Source of the DNA: JACCRE01 sp049790855
GTDB lineage: Bacteria; Planctomycetota; Planctomycetia; Planctomycetales; Planctomycetaceae
Length of the DNA: 37,560 nt
Direction: 5' to 3'
Assembly: GCA_049790855.1 (NCBI GenBank)
Contig: JBAQZJ010000246.1
Span: 1-37,560 of the forward strand
The translations under genes were made by a program, and so were the position numbers. The notes under the pieces are model-generated. The model saw only the letters and a program-made list of their open reading frames with translations, made no database searches and was not told where the DNA came from. Below, in pieces: positions 34,590 to 37,560 of this stretch; positions within the stretch are counted from its first letter, which is position 1, and each line of letters opens with the position of its first letter.

Positions 34590-37560
34590 CATTTGACTGG
34601 TTGCAGACGTTGCGGCCTCGCCCCTCAGCACGGCCGGCTCGTCGGCGAAAGTCGACGGTCGGTCGAATTGCTCCTTCGCTCGAACTGCTCGAAGGCAGGC
34701 TGCTCCTGTCCAATCAGGCTCCGTATTTCACAGCCCCGACCGGCTACCACGACAACGACATCGTGGGAATCTCCACAAAAGGCGTCCTGATCACGACGGT
34801 CGAAGCGATCGACCCGGATCCCGATGACCAAGTGACCTATCGGCTCTCTTCCGGCCAAGAATCGCCAGGCGGTCCCTTGGACCAACCCGCACCTTACGGT
34901 CGCATTCGCGTCGACGCAGAATCGGGAGAGGTCTGGCTTGACGCACCTCTCGGACCCAACGGGCCGTGGACCTCGGAGGGTGCTTATACCTATATCTTCA
35001 ACGTCGAAGCGACTGACGGCACCGCCACGACGACGGCTGCCGTCGCCATGGGAGTCACCAAATCCGATACCGTGGTCCGCGTCGTCGAACCTCCCGACGA
35101 TGCAGGGTACTGCTTCGGATTAGACTTTAATCCTTGTGAAACGTGTGGAAACTCGACGCCGACCACTCTCATCTGGTGCAGCCAGGAAAATCCTCATCCG
35201 GTCGTCGCCATCGATGTCGATATTCCGTCACAATCGCCGCCTGCGTCATACGGCGTCGAACTCAAGATCGGAGTCCCGACGGTTGCGACCGCCGACCCCG
35301 ACGTCACGTCGGGATTGGTCGGCGACACGGCCCGGCTCGTTCTCCAGTTCGATGCGTCATTGTTTGAGACGGGCTACTACGACTACGAAGTCGTCATCCA
35401 GGGTAAAGATTCCAGTGGCGTGGCCGTCGGCGCGGCGAAAACGGTCTCCGGCCGGATCGCGGTCGTCAATCGGGCGGACAGCGAGTTCGGCAACCGCTGG
35501 TGGCTGCCGGTGCTCGATCGGCTTTACATCGATCCGGTTGACCAGGACGCCGGGTTGATCCGTGGGAACGGGACGGCCGACTTCTTCACGAAAGAGGGGT
35601 CAAATTACCTTGCCGAGGCCGACTCATTCGAGACCCTCGCCGTCGCCGGCGACGGCCGCTACGTACTCACGTTGACCGCCGGCGACAAGAAATACTTCGA
35701 CCAGACGACCGGCCTGCTCGAGGAGATCGTCGACCGCTCCGGCCGCGTCCAAACGCTGACCTACGGCGACCGCGACGGCGATACGATCGCCGACGAACTG
35801 GTTGAGTTCGACGACGGCTTCGGCGGAATCACGACGTTCGCGTATACCGCCGGCCTGCTGAGCGCGATGACCGACGGCGACGGCGTGACCTGGAACTACG
35901 CCCATAACACGGACGGGACGTTGCAACGGGCCTACGGCCCCACGAAAGCCGGCACCGGCTTCAAGGCCGAGGCGGTCTTCACCTACGACGACGCGGCGAC
36001 CGGCAACGGCACGCTGTTGATGACGTCGCACACCGACGGTGTCCGCGGGACGACCGCCATCGACTACGACTTCGCAAGCCGGGCGGCCGTCGAAGTCGTC
36101 CATCCGGGAGGCGTCGTCGAGACCCGCAACCCTGCGGCCGTTCAAGGGCTTGACGAGTTCGTCGCGGCCTCGTCCGTACTTGGAGGGATCACGTTCGCCG
36201 GAGCACAAACGCAAACGACTTTCGATTCCGAAGGCCGCGTCGTGAGCCAGGTCGCCCCGAGCGCCACCGGGATCGGTACGACGACGACCGAGTACGTCCG
36301 GAACGCCTCCGGGTTGGTGACCGAGCTCCACACCCCCAATCCCGCCGGCGGCGCCGACCTCGCCACCAAGTACGAGCACAACGACCGCGGTTACCTCACC
36401 AAGATCACCCACGCCGACGGCACCTTCCGCAGCTACATCTACGCCGCAAACGGTCTCGACCTCGTCCAGGAGACCGACGAACGTGAGAAGGTCTGGGACT
36501 ACGAGGTCGATCCGGTCACCGGGAACCGGACCAAGCTGACCGAACCGCTCGTCAACGGGACGCGGCGCGTCACCCGCTACGAGTACTACCCCGCGACTCA
36601 CGCCTCGAAAGGCCTGCTCTGGAAGGTGATCCAGCAGGCCGGCGCGACGCCCGACGCGAACGCCGACCTCGTCACGACCTTCGAGTACGACGCCCGCGGC
36701 AACGTCGTCAAGACGACCTTCGCCGACGGCACGTTCCGCAGCGCCGTCTACGACCAGACGACGAACACGCTCAGCAGCGAGACGAACGAACGCGGCCACA
36801 CGACGAGCTACACCTACGACCTTTACAACCGCCTGGAGTCGATGACGCTGCCCGACCCCGACGGGGCCGGCCCGCTCGCCGCGCCGGTCTGGCAGTACGT
36901 GTTCTGCACCTGCGGGCACCTGATGAGCGTCACCGATCCGCTCGGGAACGTGACGAGCTACGAGTACGACGCCGCCGGCCGGCTGGAGACGGTCGCCACG
37001 CCCGACCCCGACGGGGCCGGTCCGCTCACGTCCCTCGTGACCGAGAACGTCTACGACACGAACGGCCGGCTCTGGAAGGAGATCGCCCCCGGCAACCGCA
37101 CGACGGTCTACGAATACGACCTGCTCGGCAACGTGGTCAAAATCACCGAGCCGGACCCCGACGCCGCCGGCCCGCAGGCGGCTCCCGAATGGGAATACGG
37201 CTACGACCTGCTCGGCCGGCTGCTCTGGGTCAAAGATCCCACCGGCAGCGTCTCGGCGGGCACGATCACCGAGTACGACTACGATTCCGTGGGCTTGCTC
37301 ACGAGCGTCACCGACCCGACCGGCGACGTCTCGACCTACGGCTACGACGCCGGCGGCCTGTTGACGATCGCCGGCGGCCCGCTGGCGACCGGCAGCCCGC
37401 TCGCCGCCCCGCAGACGCAGTACGCCTACGACGACGCCGGCCGGCTGACGAGCGTCACCGACCCACTCGGCCACGAGACGACCTACGCCTACGACGGCCT
37501 GGGCCGGCTGGTCAGCGTCACCGCGCCCGATCCCGACGGCCCCGGCGGGCCGGCCGGCCC
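34586..37560 (+). CDS. Giant RHS/YD-repeat protein, planctomycete type (3' end outside window)
   Basis: 991 residues are visible and the frame is still open at the window edge. The N-terminus (MTFDWLQTLRPRP..., LELLEGRLLLS at about 35-45) carries the LExRxLLS motif that opens many exported giant proteins of planctomycetes. Residues ~50-160 look like a cadherin-type fold (TTVEAIDPDPDDQVTYRL, YIFNVEATDG). From about residue 320 YD/RHS repeats take over, such as FTYDDAATG, YEYDAAGRLETV, YEYDLLGNVVK and YAYDDAGRLTSVTDPLG, which build a beta-cage shell around a C-terminal domain. The protein is likely exported and surface-attached. A toxin or other tip domain, if any, lies beyond the window. The large antisense frame at 35624-37474 is a shadow. 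Confidence 0.9.
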   Translation, partial: MTFDWLQTLRPRPSARPARRRKSTVGRIAPSLELLEGRLLLSNQAPYFTAPTGYHDNDIVGISTKGVLITTVEAIDPDPDDQVTYRLSSGQESPGGPLDQPAPYGRIRVDAESGEVWLDAPLGPNGPWTSEGAYTYIFNVEATDGTATTTAAVAMGVTKSDTVVRVVEPPDDAGYCFGLDFNPCETCGNSTPTTLIWCSQENPHPVVAIDVDIPSQSPPASYGVELKIGVPTVATADPDVTSGLVGDTARLVLQFDASLFETGYYDYEVVIQGKDSSGVAVGAAKTVSGRIAVVNRADSEFGNRWWLPVLDRLYIDPVDQDAGLIRGNGTADFFTKEGSNYLAEADSFETLAVAGDGRYVLTLTAGDKKYFDQTTGLLEEIVDRSGRVQTLTYGDRDGDTIADELVEFDDGFGGITTFAYTAGLLSAMTDGDGVTWNYAHNTDGTLQRAYGPTKAGTGFKAEAVFTYDDAATGNGTLLMTSHTDGVRGTTAIDYDFASRAAVEVVHPGGVVETRNPAAVQGLDEFVAASSVLGGITFAGAQTQTTFDSEGRVVSQVAPSATGIGTTTTEYVRNASGLVTELHTPNPAGGADLATKYEHNDRGYLTKITHADGTFRSYIYAANGLDLVQETDEREKVWDYEVDPVTGNRTKLTEPLVNGTRRVTRYEYYPATHASKGLLWKVIQQAGATPDANADLVTTFEYDARGNVVKTTFADGTFRSAVYDQTTNTLSSETNERGHTTSYTYDLYNRLESMTLPDPDGAGPLAAPVWQYVFCTCGHLMSVTDPLGNVTSYEYDAAGRLETVATPDPDGAGPLTSLVTENVYDTNGRLWKEIAPGNRTTVYEYDLLGNVVKITEPDPDAAGPQAAPEWEYGYDLLGRLLWVKDPTGSVSAGTITEYDYDSVGLLTSVTDPTGDVSTYGYDAGGLLTIAGGPLATGSPLAAPQTQYAYDDAGRLTSVTDPLGHETTYAYDGLGRLVSVTAPDPDGPGGPAG

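Noticed and set aside
35624..37474. A 616-residue open frame antisense to the YD-repeat gene
   Set aside because: It is a GC-driven shadow of the plus-strand gene, whose frame carries clear YD repeats and the planctomycete N-terminal motif.
4752..37560. A direct repeat of the tRNA-Ala 3' end marking the far end of the integrative element
   Set aside because: I looked for GTTCGAGCCCCCT-like copies and found none outside the tRNA; not excluded beyond the window.

Overview
The window is GC-rich bacterial DNA, most likely from a planctomycete (Planctomycetota). The evidence is a PQQ-type beta-propeller protein with a WPQFRGP signature, a DUF1580 protein, a giant YD-repeat protein that starts with the planctomycete LExRxLLS export motif, and dispersed GC-rich hairpin repeats of a type common in these genomes.

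Layout. (1) 1-4560 holds ordinary chromosomal genes: a membrane-anchored PQQ-like propeller protein, a DCC-family thiol-disulfide protein and an acyl-CoA/acyl-ACP synthetase, separated by palindromic dispersed repeats. (2) 4679-10250 looks like an integrative element placed against a tRNA-Ala(GGC) gene: a tyrosine recombinase, a palindrome-bearing convergent gap, a DinG/XPD-like helicase, an archaeo-eukaryotic-type primase, a DUF1580 DNA-binding protein and four 11-base iterons. The far attachment site was not found. (3) 10526-19412 is one leftward type I restriction-modification operon (hsdR, hsdM, DUF1016/YhcG nuclease, hsdS) ending in two further predicted nucleases. (4) 19593-32472 is a complete type I CRISPR-Cas locus of the MYXAN (dev-like) kind. 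It has 46 nearly identical 36-base repeats, a leader, cas2, a cas4-cas1 fusion, cas5, cas7, cas8, cas3 and cas6, all transcribed leftward, with two small sigma-like genes at the head of the operon. (5) 33227-34062 is an IS1-family insertion with an 8-base target duplication. (6) 34272-37560 holds a glycosyltransferase remnant and the start of a large RHS/YD-repeat protein that runs off the window.

Main discovery. Just upstream of the cas operon, on the opposite strand, lie two degenerate CRISPR repeats (32368-32403 and 32437-32472) flanking a 33-base guide. The parts needed to make one crRNA are kept: the Cas6 hairpin in both copies and the perfect 5' handle before the guide. The first 11 bases of the guide match the start region of the cas operon (32239-32249) at every position except position 6, the position that is flipped out and unpaired in a type I guide. 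This is the architecture of a crRNA-like RNA that turns Cascade into a repressor of its own operon, comparable to the CreA/CreR RNAs described in other subtypes. I do not know of a description for a MYXAN-type system. Next to it are a remnant of a WYL regulator and a possible split sigma factor translationally coupled to cas6, so this locus seems to have several layers of transcriptional control.
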